From assembly GCA_030425195.1 (NCBI GenBank), contig JAUIAV010000004.1, forward strand, positions 62,001 to 126,000: a stretch of 64,000 nucleotides of DNA. The letters run 5' to 3'. Position 1 is the first letter of the stretch; every line of letters starts with the position of its first letter. This DNA comes from Gammaproteobacteria bacterium (lineage in GTDB: Bacteria > Pseudomonadota > Gammaproteobacteria > Pseudomonadales > Azotimanducaceae). The notes beneath the pieces are model-generated. The model saw only the letters and a program-made list of their open reading frames with translations. It did not search any database and was not told the DNA's origin. Below, piece by piece: positions 36,587-46,632 of this stretch. The position numbers and the translations under genes are program-made.

Positions 36587-38473
36587 ATGGTCTCTGCGGC
36601 CGCGCTCATCAGCGCGCTCTCGGCCGCTCCGACCCACGCCCTCAGCCTGTACGAGCAGCGCGCCGCCTACAAGAAAGCGCTCGATCACCTCACTGCCGGA
36701 CGGATGGACAGTTTCCAGAGCCTCAGGGACTCCCTCGGGGACTATCCGCTGCAGCCCTATCTCGACTACTACGCGCTGCAGAGCCAGATCTCCTCCGCAC
36801 CGCCAGAACGCATCGCTGCCTTTCGCAGCAAGCACGCGGACCTGCCCGTCGCCGACATCATCTACGTCCGGTGGATGAAGCGGCTGGGACAGCAGCGTCG
36901 ATGGGAGACCTTCCTCGACCACTATGAACCTTCCGACAACTCCGAGCTGAAGTGTTATCACCTCCGGGCGCTGATCGGCACAGGCAATGAGCGCGAAGCC
37001 ATGAGCCAGGTGGGCGATCTGTGGCTGGTGGCCACGTCACAGCCGAAAGCGTGCGATCCGCTGTTCGAGGTCTGGATCGACCGCGAAAATCTCACGGAGT
37101 CCATGGTCTGGGACCGGCTGGGACTGGCGCTGAAGGCCAACAGCCGGACGCTCGCCCGGTACCTGCAGCGCTTCTTCGAAAGCCCGAACGTGAAACCCTG
37201 GGCGCAGAGCTACTACAACGTGCATGTGACGCCCGCCACGGTCACTCAGACTGCCAGATTCACCACCGATACCCGCTATTCCAGAGAGGTGATCGCCCAT
37301 GGGCTCATCCGTCTCGCCGGACGGGACCCCGAGGCGGCTTCACGCGCCTGGCTCAGCTATCAGGACAGCCACAGCTTCACCCCCGAGGACACGCGGGCGA
37401 TCGACAACGCGCTGCTCGTCGGTCTGGCGCGGGACGGGACCTTTCCTCCCCGCGAACCGCTTGCGGACGATACGCCGGTCGCCGATCTGGCCCTGGCGGC
37501 GCTGATCCGGGAGAGCTGGCAGGACCTCGGCTTCTGGATCGAGCAGCTGCCGACCGGGGATCGGGCAGATGCCCGCTGGCAGTACTGGCTCGCCCGGTCC
37601 CTCGGCGAAACCACTCTCAATTCGGAGCGCGCCCAGCTCACCTATGCCGCTCTCGCCGACAGTCGCGACTACTACGGCTTTCTGGCAGCCGAGCAGCTGG
37701 GCCGTCCCGTGCGCCTCAATCATCAACCGAGTCCGGCGAACGCCATCGAAATCAACCGGATGAGAAACCGACCGGCCGTGCAGCGGGCAACGGAGCTCTA
37801 TGCGGTCGGTGATCAGATCAACGCCAGTCGGGAGTGGTACCACCTGCTCCCGCAACTGGACCAGCGGGAGAAGGCCATCGCCGCCGCCCTGGCGAACCGG
37901 ATCGGATGGACCTCCCAGGCAATCCGGACCGCAAATGCCGCCTCCCTGCGTGATGCGCTGGAGCTCAGATTTCCGGAACCCTATACCGACGAGTTTCAGC
38001 GGGTGAGCCACTCCACCACGGTACCCGACGACTTTCTGCTCGCCATTGCGAGGCAGGAAAGTCTGTTCGACCCGCGCGCCAGGTCCTCGGCCAATGCCCG
38101 GGGGCTGATGCAGCTGATTCACCCCACCGCCGAGCGCGTGGCCCGGCGCGTGGGCATCACCGAGCCGACCACGTCGGATCTCTACGATCCGTCTCTGAAC
38201 ATCGAGCTGGCCGGCCACCACCTGGCCTCGCTGCTCGTCAGATATGACAGCCGTCGGCCTCTGGCGGCCGCTGCCTACAACGCCGGCGAGCATCGGGTGG
38301 ATCGCTGGATGAGAGACGCGCCGGGCAGATGGATGGACGTCTGGATCGAGAGCATTCCGTTCCGGGAAACGCGCAACTACGTGAAGAACGTGATGGCCTT
38401 CACCCAGGTCTACGGCCAGCGTCGTGGCAGCCCCCGGCCCATGCTGGAAGCTCACGAAACGCGTCTCCCCTGA
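36587..38473 (+). CDS. slt: Soluble lytic murein transglycosylase
   Basis: A 628-residue periplasmic enzyme that cleaves peptidoglycan between MurNAc and GlcNAc with formation of anhydroMurNAc. A long superhelical U-domain (about residues 25-440) precedes the catalytic domain. There the Glu in AIARQESLFDPRARSSANARGLMQL is the acid/base, and AAYNAGEHRVDRW ends the fold. ATG at 36587 gives a short signal peptide (ALSAAPTHA). An upstream GTG at 36488 would add 33 Arg-rich residues and has no ribosome site, so the start remains open. Length is close to E. coli Slt70 (645). Confidence 0.92.
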   Translation: MVSAAALISALSAAPTHALSLYEQRAAYKKALDHLTAGRMDSFQSLRDSLGDYPLQPYLDYYALQSQISSAPPERIAAFRSKHADLPVADIIYVRWMKRLGQQRRWETFLDHYEPSDNSELKCYHLRALIGTGNEREAMSQVGDLWLVATSQPKACDPLFEVWIDRENLTESMVWDRLGLALKANSRTLARYLQRFFESPNVKPWAQSYYNVHVTPATVTQTARFTTDTRYSREVIAHGLIRLAGRDPEAASRAWLSYQDSHSFTPEDTRAIDNALLVGLARDGTFPPREPLADDTPVADLALAALIRESWQDLGFWIEQLPTGDRADARWQYWLARSLGETTLNSERAQLTYAALADSRDYYGFLAAEQLGRPVRLNHQPSPANAIEINRMRNRPAVQRATELYAVGDQINASREWYHLLPQLDQREKAIAAALANRIGWTSQAIRTANAASLRDALELRFPEPYTDEFQRVSHSTTVPDDFLLAIARQESLFDPRARSSANARGLMQLIHPTAERVARRVGITEPTTSDLYDPSLNIELAGHHLASLLVRYDSRRPLAAAAYNAGEHRVDRWMRDAPGRWMDVWIESIPFRETRNYVKNVMAFTQVYGQRRGSPRPMLEAHETRLP

Positions 38474-38491
38474 CACGCCGGGAGATCTGTC

Positions 38492-39295
38492 CTGATCGAT
38501 ATCGGCGCCAATCTTCTTCACCCTCAGTTCGACCCGGACCGACCCGCCGTCATCGAACGCGCAAGAACCGCCGGCGTGAGCGCCATGCTCGTGACCGCCA
38601 CCGATCTCGACATGACGGCGGATGCCATATCACTGTGCACGCAGGTGGAAGATCTTGCCTGCACGGCGGGCATTCACCCCCACGATGCACGGAATGCACC
38701 GGACGACCTGGGCGACCGGCTTCAGGACCTCGCGGCCTCGGCCGAGGTGCGTGCCATCGGCGAGACCGGCCTGGACTTCAACCGGAATTTCTCTCCCCCC
38801 GAGGCGCAGAAGCGGGTGTTCGATGCGCAGCTCACCGCCGCCGGAGCGCTCGGGTTGCCCGTGTTCGTTCACGACCGGGACACCGACGGTGCCGTTTACC
38901 GCGCTCTGAAGCTCCACGGACACAGGCTTCCGGCCATGGTCGTGCACTGTTTCACCGGCTCGCAGGCAGACCTGGACCGCTATCTGGCCATCGGCTGTCT
39001 CATCGGCATCACGGGATGGATTTGTGACCGCCGGCGGGGCCAGGCACTCCGGGATCTGGTGGGCCGCATTCCCCTGGAACGACTGATGATCGAAACGGAT
39101 GCACCGTTTCTGCTGCCTCAGAATGCACCCCGCCACTGGCACCGGGAGCATGCACCCGGTGTTAGCCGGCGCCGCAACGAGCCTGCGCTGCTCCGCTATG
39201 TGGCGGAGGGCATCGCAGAGGCATCCGGAGTGCCCGTGAGCGAGATTGTCGACGCGACCAGCCGCAATGCGGCAGCCGTTTTCAACCTGAGCTGA
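38492..39295 (+). CDS. tatD: TatD-family metal-dependent deoxyribonuclease
   Basis: A 267-residue TIM-barrel hydrolase. The conserved N-terminus xIDIGANL begins at a CTG (38492), with GGAG (38481-38484) seven bases before it. No ATG, GTG or TTG exists in frame upstream. The next, GTG at 38576, would cut off 28 conserved residues. Metal ligands are seen in CTAGIHPHDA, AIGETGLDFNRN, PVFVHDRDTDG, VVHCFTGS and IETDAPFL. TatD enzymes have 3'-5' exonuclease activity on DNA and act in DNA repair or clearance. The end overlaps the convergent glutaredoxin gene by 14 bases. Confidence 0.88.
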   Translation: MIDIGANLLHPQFDPDRPAVIERARTAGVSAMLVTATDLDMTADAISLCTQVEDLACTAGIHPHDARNAPDDLGDRLQDLAASAEVRAIGETGLDFNRNFSPPEAQKRVFDAQLTAAGALGLPVFVHDRDTDGAVYRALKLHGHRLPAMVVHCFTGSQADLDRYLAIGCLIGITGWICDRRRGQALRDLVGRIPLERLMIETDAPFLLPQNAPRHWHREHAPGVSRRRNEPALLRYVAEGIAEASGVPVSEIVDATSRNAAAVFNLS

Positions 39296-39530
39296 CACCC
39301 TTGAGCAGGGCAACGACACCGGCTGCATCGAAAGGCCAGTCCAGCGCCTGCTCCCCATTGCGCAGCGCGAGAACGGGCAACCGCTCACCCAGCCGATCGA
39401 GCAGCACGGGGTCCGCGGCCACATCCACCACCTCGAGAGGCAACCCGGCGAGTTCTGGCATACTGAACAGCAGCTCGAGCGCCTGGTCACAGAGCGTGCA
39501 ATGATCGGTGCTGTAAAGGATCAACTCCAT
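39282..39530 (-). CDS. Glutaredoxin-family protein
   Basis: An 82-residue thioredoxin-fold protein of the DUF836 type. LILYSTDHCTLCDQALELL holds the CxxC (Cys11, Cys14). The cis-proline is in ERLPVLAL. It probably reduces disulfides, with partner unknown. GAGG stands six bases before the ATG. Its start codon (39530-39528) overlaps that of the divergent peptidase gene (39529-39531). Its 3' end overlaps tatD by 14 bases. Confidence 0.85.
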   Translation of the reverse strand: MELILYSTDHCTLCDQALELLFSMPELAGLPLEVVDVAADPVLLDRLGERLPVLALRNGEQALDWPFDAAGVVALLKGVSSG

Positions 39531-40491
39531 GCCCAGCCTCAGGTTTGCTGACCCCCAGACTGTAACCCAGTACCCGCTGGAGATCTCATCGGCCGCGGAC
39601 TGGCAGGCGGACGGCGACGGCTGGGCAGCCCACATCGATCTCGGCCCATTGCCGGCCGGTGAGATGATCGCTCCCAGCCTCTCGTTGCTCGATGCGCCTG
39701 TGCATGGATTCGTTTTCACGCTCGAGGCCGACGGCAGACAGCATCGTCTCGCGGCAGTTCCCCCGCCATCGGATCCCGACGCCATCCAGGCCGCCAAAGC
39801 ACAGGCAGGAAGCGCAGGTCGACGGCAGAAAGTGCGCACGGCCATCGACTGCTTTCATGTGGACCGGGCGGTTCGGAATGCGACCCTGCACTGCCACCTG
39901 ACCGGGGTCCGGCGTCCCGATCGATATCTCCTCACCGTCTCCATCCGACCCACGGACCTGGAACCGGAAGCTGCGGGTTCCCTCCCGGACATACGGACGG
40001 AACGGCCACCGACCATCAGTCAGATGCTGCAGAATCCCCGCATCGCCGGCCGCGTCTGCTCGCCGGTGGGCACCGCCATGGTGATGGGCACCCATCGGCG
40101 CAATCTGATCACCGAGCAGATCATCGCCGACTGTCACGACACCCTGACCGGCATGTACGGACTCTGGCCCCTGGCTGTCAGAAGCGCCGCCGGCGCGGGT
40201 CTGATCGGTGCGGTGGAGCTGTTCAGCGGCTGGGAGCCGGTTGTCGTCTGTCTGCGTGCAGGCCTGCCGCTGGTGGCCAGTATCCGGTACGGCGCCGGAG
40301 AGCTGCCTGGAGCGCCGATGAACGCCACCGGGGGACATCTGGTGGTCGTGCACGGGATCGAAGCGGACCATGTCCTCGTTCACGACCCTGCAGCACCCGT
40401 GCACGGCAGCGTCGCCCGCAGGTATCCGCTGGATGTGTTCGGTCGTGCCTGGTTCAGACACCGCGGCGCTGTGTATATTCTCTGCCCATGA
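39529..40491 (+). CDS. C39-like cysteine peptidase family protein
   Basis: A 320-residue protein. The first 160 residues form a beta-rich domain without recognised family. The C-terminal 150 are a papain-like C39_2 fold with GRVCSPVGTAMVM (Cys177), NATGGHLVVVHGI (His270) and VHDPAAP (Asp286), a plausible catalytic triad. There is no signal peptide, so it is probably cytoplasmic. AAGGA lies eight bases upstream of the ATG, within the codons of the divergent glutaredoxin. The last bases overlap the next gene (ATGA). Confidence 0.82.
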   Translation: MPSLRFADPQTVTQYPLEISSAADWQADGDGWAAHIDLGPLPAGEMIAPSLSLLDAPVHGFVFTLEADGRQHRLAAVPPPSDPDAIQAAKAQAGSAGRRQKVRTAIDCFHVDRAVRNATLHCHLTGVRRPDRYLLTVSIRPTDLEPEAAGSLPDIRTERPPTISQMLQNPRIAGRVCSPVGTAMVMGTHRRNLITEQIIADCHDTLTGMYGLWPLAVRSAAGAGLIGAVELFSGWEPVVVCLRAGLPLVASIRYGAGELPGAPMNATGGHLVVVHGIEADHVLVHDPAAPVHGSVARRYPLDVFGRAWFRHRGAVYILCP

Positions 40492-40736
40492 AATATCTGA
40501 CCCGGTTTCTGCTGCTGCTGATCGGCTTCGCGCTGACAACCGCCGGGCTCATGATGTGGCGTTCGGTCGGGTTCTCGTTCGACGGCATCTGGTTCGTGGA
40601 CAACGGGTATCGTCCCCATGCGCTGCATGTGCTCATTCTCGGTCTCGCCATGATCCCGCCGTCGCTGTGGGAGATCTTCGTGCTGGAAAACGAGATGCAG
40701 AACCCGTTGAATCGGGAGTCCGGCGATGATCGATAG
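40488..40736 (+). CDS. Small membrane protein, function unknown
   Basis: An 82-residue protein with two predicted transmembrane helices, at about residues 5-25 and 43-62 (LHVLILGLAMIPPSLWEIFVL). It is charged at the C-terminus (NRESGDDR). It overlaps the upstream peptidase by 4 bases and the downstream acetyltransferase by 11, so it is embedded in a coupled run of genes. No family recognised. Confidence 0.75.
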   Translation: MKYLTRFLLLLIGFALTTAGLMMWRSVGFSFDGIWFVDNGYRPHALHVLILGLAMIPPSLWEIFVLENEMQNPLNRESGDDR

Positions 40737-41271
40737 CCGGGCGGCACCCGCCGCCGGCCGGGTTTACCTCCGGACGGTCGACGGTAACGACAGGACGGAA
40801 TTTCTCGAGCTGATGCGGGGCAGCCGCCACCTGCATCAACCCTGGATCTCGCCGCCGCTGACCGATGCCACCTTCAACGGCTACCTGGCACGCACGCGCC
40901 GGGACGATCACGAAGGCCTGCTCGTCTGCACCCGATCCGACGATGCCATCGTCGGGGTGATCAACATCAACAACATCGTCCGCGGTTCGTTCCTGTCCGC
41001 GTCTCTGGGCTACTATGCCGGGGCGCCTTTCGCGGGTCAGGGTCTGATGCGGGAAGGGCTGGAGCTGGTGAAAGGCTATGCCTTCTACACCCTGGGACTG
41101 CATCGTCTGGAGGCCAACATTCAGCCCGAGAATCACCGCTCCATCGCGCTCGTCCAGCAGTGCGGCTTCGAACGGGAAGGCCTGTCCCCGGAATTCCTCT
41201 TCATCGACGGACAGTGGCGCGACCACGAGCGCTGGACGGCCGTTCACGATCGCCGGGCGTTGAGACCGTGA
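40726..41271 (+). CDS. GNAT acetyltransferase, RimJ-like
   Basis: A 181-residue GCN5-related N-acetyltransferase. The acetyl-CoA pyrophosphate loop is seen as YYAGAPFAGQGLMREGLEL and the family's end motif as HRLEANIQPENHRSIALVQQCGFEREG, characteristic of RimJ/RimL. These acetylate N-termini of ribosomal proteins, though many relatives act on other amines. GGGAG precedes the ATG. The stop overlaps the GTG of the S9 peptidase. Confidence 0.88.
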   Translation: MIDSRAAPAAGRVYLRTVDGNDRTEFLELMRGSRHLHQPWISPPLTDATFNGYLARTRRDDHEGLLVCTRSDDAIVGVININNIVRGSFLSASLGYYAGAPFAGQGLMREGLELVKGYAFYTLGLHRLEANIQPENHRSIALVQQCGFEREGLSPEFLFIDGQWRDHERWTAVHDRRALRP

Positions 41272-43211
41272 CGTCCACGTCCACCGTGCCCTACGGCAGC
41301 TGGCCGTCTCCGATCAGTCCCGAGGCGCTGGTGGCCGGTGTGGTTTCGCTCTCCGGTCTCCGCACCCGGGCCGGGACGCTCTACTGGCTCGAAGGCCGGC
41401 CGGAGGAAGGCGGACGGACGGTGCTGGTGGCCTTCGAGGCCGGCATCCGGCGCGATCTGACACCGGCGCCGTTCAACGTCCGCAGCCGGGTCCACGAATA
41501 CGGCGGCGGCGCCTTCACAGCGACGGACCGCGGTCTGTTCTTCGTCAACTTCACCGACCAGGACCTTTACCGGATCGATACGGACGGCGACATTCAGCGG
41601 CTCACGGACAGTGGTGCCGGGGTCCGTTTCGCCGATTTCGTGCTGGACCCCGCCCGCAATCGCCTGATCACGGTGGTGGAAGCCCATCACCCGGACAGGG
41701 AGCCGGACAACTGCCTCGGTGCCATCGATCTGGACAACGGTGTCCTCACCACGCTGGCGGGCGGCCACGACTTCTACGCAAGCCCGCGCCTTTCTCCGGA
41801 CGGCGGGCGTCTGGCGTTCGTCGCCTGGGACCATCCGAACATGCCCTGGGATGGCACGATGCTCAACATCGCGGATATCGGCGCTGACGGAGGCCTGACC
41901 CGCGTGCATACCATCGCCGGCGGTGCGGCCGAGTCCGTCCAGCAGCCGCTGTGGCAGACAGACGAAGCCCTTCTGTTCCTGAGCGATCTCAACGGATTCT
42001 GGAATCTGTACCGCTTCGATGCGGGCGGCACCTACTGCGTTCTCGAAGATGGCGCCGAATATGCCGGGCCGCCGTGGATGTTCGACTCGCGCAGCATGGC
42101 GCTCGTGGACGTGGATCACGTGATCGTCCTCCGGCAGGGAGACGGGGGAGAAGAACCCGTTCTGCTGAACACCCGGACCTCGCTGGGGACATCGCTCAGC
42201 GGAGCCAGCGCCTCTCACTGGCTCAGCTACGGCAGCCCCGTGGTGCACGACGGAGACCTCTGTTTCGTCGGCACCTCGCCCGACCGCACGCCGGCCATCG
42301 CAAGCATGAGCCTGAGGACGGGCACCACCGGGGTGCTCCGCACAGCCGGGGGGCCGGAGATCCCGGACGACTGTCTCTCTGCGGCGGAAGCCGTCACGTT
42401 TCCCACCCGTGACGGCGCCCGGGCGCACGCCTATTTCTATCCGCCGGTCAACGACGGGCTCGAAGCACCGGCAGGCGAGCGGCCGCCACTGCTCGTGCTC
42501 AGCCATGGCGGACCCACGGCCGCGACGGATCCGGGTCTGAGTCTCGGCATCCAGTTCTATACCAGCCGGGGCTGGGCCGTGCTCGACGTGAACTACCGTG
42601 GCAGCAGCGGATACGGCCGGGCTTACCGCAAGGCTCTGGACGGCCACTGGGGGATCCTGGACGTCACCGACTGCGAAGACGGCGTCCGTTATCTTGTCAG
42701 CAACGGACGGGTGGACGGCAGCCGCATCGCGATCCGTGGCGGCAGTGCCGGCGGCTATACGACGCTGGCCGCACTCACCACCACGTCGACCTTCCGGGCG
42801 GGCGCCAGTCACTACGGTATCGGAGACCTCACCGCTCTTGCATCCGACACTCACAAGTTCGAATCCCGCTATCTGGACGGGCTTCTGGGCGAGGAGGCCG
42901 CCCTCGTCGATCGCTCGCCGATCCATCATCTCGATCGGTTCAACTGCCCGGTCATTTTCTTCCAGGGCAGCGAGGATCGGGTGGTGCCGCCGAATCAGTC
43001 TCAGGCCATGGCCGAGGCGCTGAGGCATAAAGGCATTCCCGTGGCCTATCTGGAATTCGCGGGGGAAGGCCATGGATTCCGCGACGCGGACAACATCATC
43101 CGGACCATCCAGTCTGAATACGCCTTCTTCTCCCGGGTGTTTCACATCGAACCCGCCGACGCCCTGCCGGCGCTGGTCATAGACAATGAGGAAAAACTAG
43201 CCAGCCAATGA
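41268..43211 (+). CDS. S9 family prolyl oligopeptidase / acylaminoacyl peptidase
   Basis: A 647-residue serine peptidase with no signal peptide. The N-terminal 390 residues are a beta-propeller (repeated DLYRIDTDGDIQRLT-like blades). The C-terminal alpha/beta-hydrolase has the nucleophile in IRGGSAGGYT, Asp in GSEDRVVPP and His in GEGHGF. It cleaves short peptides with a preference that cannot be read. The GTG start overlaps the acetyltransferase stop (GTGA); the frame open upstream to 41160 belongs to that gene's shadow. The stop overlaps ddl. Confidence 0.9.
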   Translation: MTSTSTVPYGSWPSPISPEALVAGVVSLSGLRTRAGTLYWLEGRPEEGGRTVLVAFEAGIRRDLTPAPFNVRSRVHEYGGGAFTATDRGLFFVNFTDQDLYRIDTDGDIQRLTDSGAGVRFADFVLDPARNRLITVVEAHHPDREPDNCLGAIDLDNGVLTTLAGGHDFYASPRLSPDGGRLAFVAWDHPNMPWDGTMLNIADIGADGGLTRVHTIAGGAAESVQQPLWQTDEALLFLSDLNGFWNLYRFDAGGTYCVLEDGAEYAGPPWMFDSRSMALVDVDHVIVLRQGDGGEEPVLLNTRTSLGTSLSGASASHWLSYGSPVVHDGDLCFVGTSPDRTPAIASMSLRTGTTGVLRTAGGPEIPDDCLSAAEAVTFPTRDGARAHAYFYPPVNDGLEAPAGERPPLLVLSHGGPTAATDPGLSLGIQFYTSRGWAVLDVNYRGSSGYGRAYRKALDGHWGILDVTDCEDGVRYLVSNGRVDGSRIAIRGGSAGGYTTLAALTTTSTFRAGASHYGIGDLTALASDTHKFESRYLDGLLGEEAALVDRSPIHHLDRFNCPVIFFQGSEDRVVPPNQSQAMAEALRHKGIPVAYLEFAGEGHGFRDADNIIRTIQSEYAFFSRVFHIEPADALPALVIDNEEKLASQ

Positions 43212-44155
43212 CGCTCGTCGCCGTACTCATGGGCGGTCCTTCCGCCGAAGCCGAAGTTTCCCGCAACTCCGCCGCCGAAGTCGCCGCCGGGCTCGAGCGT
43301 GCCGGTTACCGCACCGAACGGGTGGAACTGGACACCCAGGCCGTCGATCGTCTGCGTGAGCTCGCACCGGACGCAGTCTTTCCCGCGCTCCATGGCCCTC
43401 CCGGTGAAGACGGGACCGTACAGGGATTTCTCGAGATTCTGGGCCTGCCGTACGTCGGCAGCGGTGTTCACGGCAGTGCGGTGGCCATGGACAAATCCAT
43501 CGCCAAGGCCGTGTTCGCCCGGGCGGATCTGCCGATCGCGAAAGACCTGCTCTTTCCCGCCGGTACCGGGCCGGCCGAGGCCGAGGCCCGCGTGCTGGCC
43601 GAGTTCGGAGACCGGGTGGTGATCAAACCGCTCAGTCAGGGTTCGGCAATCGGTGTGACGCCGATCGCCAACGGCGGCGATCTGGTCCCCGGACTCACGG
43701 CCGCGCTGGCTCTGGGTGATGGGATTCTGGTGGAGCCCTACGTGCTCGGCAGAGAAATCACGGTCGGTGTCCTGGATCTGCACGGGCAGGCACCTCGCCC
43801 GTTTCCCGTCATAGAAATCCGGACCGCCGCCGATCAGTGGTACGACTTCACCAACCGCTATGCGGCGGGCGGCAGCGACCACGTGATTCCTGCACCCATG
43901 CCGGAGGCACTGACGGAAGCGCTGCAGCGGATCGCCGTCGACGCGCACGTCGCCCTCGGATTGAGGGATCTGTCGCGGGCCGACTTCATCGTCACCGACG
44001 CAGACGAGATCGTGCTGCTCGAGGTGAACACCCTCCCCGGCATGACGCCGACCAGCCTCTATCCGGATGGCGCCCGGGCCATCGGGATAGAATTCGAGGC
44101 GCTCATGGATCAGCTGGTGCAGAGCGCGCTGACCCGGGCCCGCGACGGCGCCTGA
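43208..44155 (+). CDS. ddl: D-alanine--D-alanine ligase
   Basis: A 315-residue ATP-grasp enzyme that makes the D-Ala-D-Ala end of the peptidoglycan stem. The N-terminus LVAVLMGGPSAEAEVS, HGPPGEDGTVQGFLE, the substrate loop GLRDLSRADFIV and LLEVNTLPGMTPTSLYP are diagnostic. It lies outside any division (mur/fts) cluster and is translationally coupled to the S9 peptidase by an ATGA overlap. Another copy elsewhere in the genome cannot be excluded. It converges on amtB. Confidence 0.95.
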   Translation: MTLVAVLMGGPSAEAEVSRNSAAEVAAGLERAGYRTERVELDTQAVDRLRELAPDAVFPALHGPPGEDGTVQGFLEILGLPYVGSGVHGSAVAMDKSIAKAVFARADLPIAKDLLFPAGTGPAEAEARVLAEFGDRVVIKPLSQGSAIGVTPIANGGDLVPGLTAALALGDGILVEPYVLGREITVGVLDLHGQAPRPFPVIEIRTAADQWYDFTNRYAAGGSDHVIPAPMPEALTEALQRIAVDAHVALGLRDLSRADFIVTDADEIVLLEVNTLPGMTPTSLYPDGARAIGIEFEALMDQLVQSALTRARDGA

Positions 44156-44171
44156 GCGTCACAGACCTTGC

Positions 44172-45386
44172 TCAGAAGTCGTAGCCCCTCTCGTTGTGCT
44201 GGGTGATGTCGAGGCCCTCCACCTCTTCCTCCTCAGCCACCCGGTTTCCGACCAGGGCGTCGGTGATCTTCAGCAGGATGAAGCTGACGACGGCGGTGTA
44301 GACCAGCGTCGAGGCAACACCGATGGCCTGGATGCCGAACTGGCTGCCGATGCTGATGTCTTCCTGGCCCGAGAAAACCCCCAGCGCATTGCTGGCGAAC
44401 ACGGCGGTCAGCAGCGTCCCCAGGATCCCGCCCACGCCGTGGACGGGAAACACGTCGAGGGAATCGTCGATTTTCAGCGTCCGCTTAAGGTAGTTGGTTG
44501 CCAGAAAGCAGACGATACCGGCGGTAATCCCGATGACGAGGGCCCCACCCGGACCAACGAAACCGGAAGCCGGTGTGATGGTGCCGAGTCCGGCCACCAT
44601 TCCTGTGACCGCGCCCAGAGCACTGGGCTTTTCGAAGCGGATCCACTCACACATCATCCAGGTGAAGGCGCCCGCGGCCGCGGACGTATGAGTGACGAAC
44701 ATGGCCATGGCGGCATCGCCATTGGCCGCCAGCGCGGAACCGCCGTTGAAGCCGAACCAGCCCACCCAGAGCATGCCCGCACCGGCGATGGTCAGCGACA
44801 TGTTGTGCGGCATCATCGCCTGCTCGGGAAAACCACGGCGGTTACCGAGGACCATGGCTGCGACGATGGCCGCCGTACCGGCCGTGACGTGCACCACGGT
44901 CCCACCGGCGAAGTCCATGAGGCCCATCTGACCGAGCCAGCCGCCGCCCCAGACCCAGTGACAGACCGGCGCATACACGAGCAGCAGCCAGAGGGCCGAG
45001 AAGATGAGGACGGCGGAGAATCGCATCCGCTCGGCGAAGCCGCCGACGATCAGCGCCGGCGTGATGATGGCGAAGGTCATCTGGAAGAGCGCGAAAGCGG
45101 TCTCCGGGATGTCGCCGAAGAGCGCGCCCTCACCCACGCCGTTCATGAAGACTTTGCTCAAGCCCCCGATGACGCCCAGGCCCTGATCGTCGAAGGCGAG
45201 GCTGTAGCCGACCAGCACCCAGAGGATGGACATGAGGCAGGTCAGAACGAAGCACTGCATCAGCACGCTCAGCACGTTCTTGCCCCGAACGAGCCCGCCG
45301 TAGAACAGTGACAGGCCCGGAATCGTCATGAACAGCACAAGCGCCGTGGCCGTGAGGATCCACGCGGTATTCGCGCCATCAAGCAT
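44172..45386 (-). CDS. amtB: Ammonium transporter
   Basis: A 404-residue Amt channel with eleven predicted helices that conducts NH3/NH4+. The twin pore histidines are in TVVHVTAGT and FPVHGVGG; the WVGWFGFNGGSAL and DDSLDVF blocks are conserved. ATG at 45386 with GGGGAGAG is chosen; it gives a normal N-terminus without a cleaved signal. No glnK gene precedes it, unlike the common glnK-amtB pair. A 9-bp inverted repeat lies about 100 bases upstream. Confidence 0.95.
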   Translation of the reverse strand: MLDGANTAWILTATALVLFMTIPGLSLFYGGLVRGKNVLSVLMQCFVLTCLMSILWVLVGYSLAFDDQGLGVIGGLSKVFMNGVGEGALFGDIPETAFALFQMTFAIITPALIVGGFAERMRFSAVLIFSALWLLLVYAPVCHWVWGGGWLGQMGLMDFAGGTVVHVTAGTAAIVAAMVLGNRRGFPEQAMMPHNMSLTIAGAGMLWVGWFGFNGGSALAANGDAAMAMFVTHTSAAAGAFTWMMCEWIRFEKPSALGAVTGMVAGLGTITPASGFVGPGGALVIGITAGIVCFLATNYLKRTLKIDDSLDVFPVHGVGGILGTLLTAVFASNALGVFSGQEDISIGSQFGIQAIGVASTLVYTAVVSFILLKITDALVGNRVAEEEEVEGLDITQHNERGYDF

Positions 45387-45486
45387 CAGTTCTCTCCCCT
45401 TTAGAGTTGTCTCCCTGTACCCGCGCACGAGAGTACTGAAGACTCCGGAGGCTTGGAAGGCACTCGGGCGCCTTCGCGTCGGCAAG

Positions 45487-45532
45487 CCCTGAATTTGCAC
45501 TGCTTTGGTGCGTTCAGAGGCGGAATTCAGGG
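45487..45532. promoter_or_regulatory. Inverted repeat between amtB and moxR
   Basis: CCCTGAATT (45487-45495) and AATTCAGGG (45524-45532) form a perfect 9-bp inverted repeat separated by 28 bases in the 248-base divergent region. It could be a spaced operator or an RNA hairpin for either gene. A TATAGT at 45591-45596 might be the moxR -10. No sigma54 motif for amtB was found here. Confidence 0.35.
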
Positions 45533-45634
45533 TCCGGGCGGGCCCGGTACGGGCCCTCCATGCGTCCAGGCAGGAACGGGGCCAATAGAGTATAGTGCGC
45601 CGCTTGGCAGGCGAACGGGTTGTCAGTAACGAAG

Positions 45635-46606
<972 letters not shown>

Positions 46607-46632
46607 CGAGTACGGGCACACCGGTCGCGACG

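Noticed and set aside
38576-38578. GTG at 38576 as start of tatD
   Set aside because: It would remove the conserved first strand and has no Shine-Dalgarno sequence.
44172-45634. Sigma54 promoter for amtB
   Set aside because: No GG-N10-GC element was found upstream on the minus strand.
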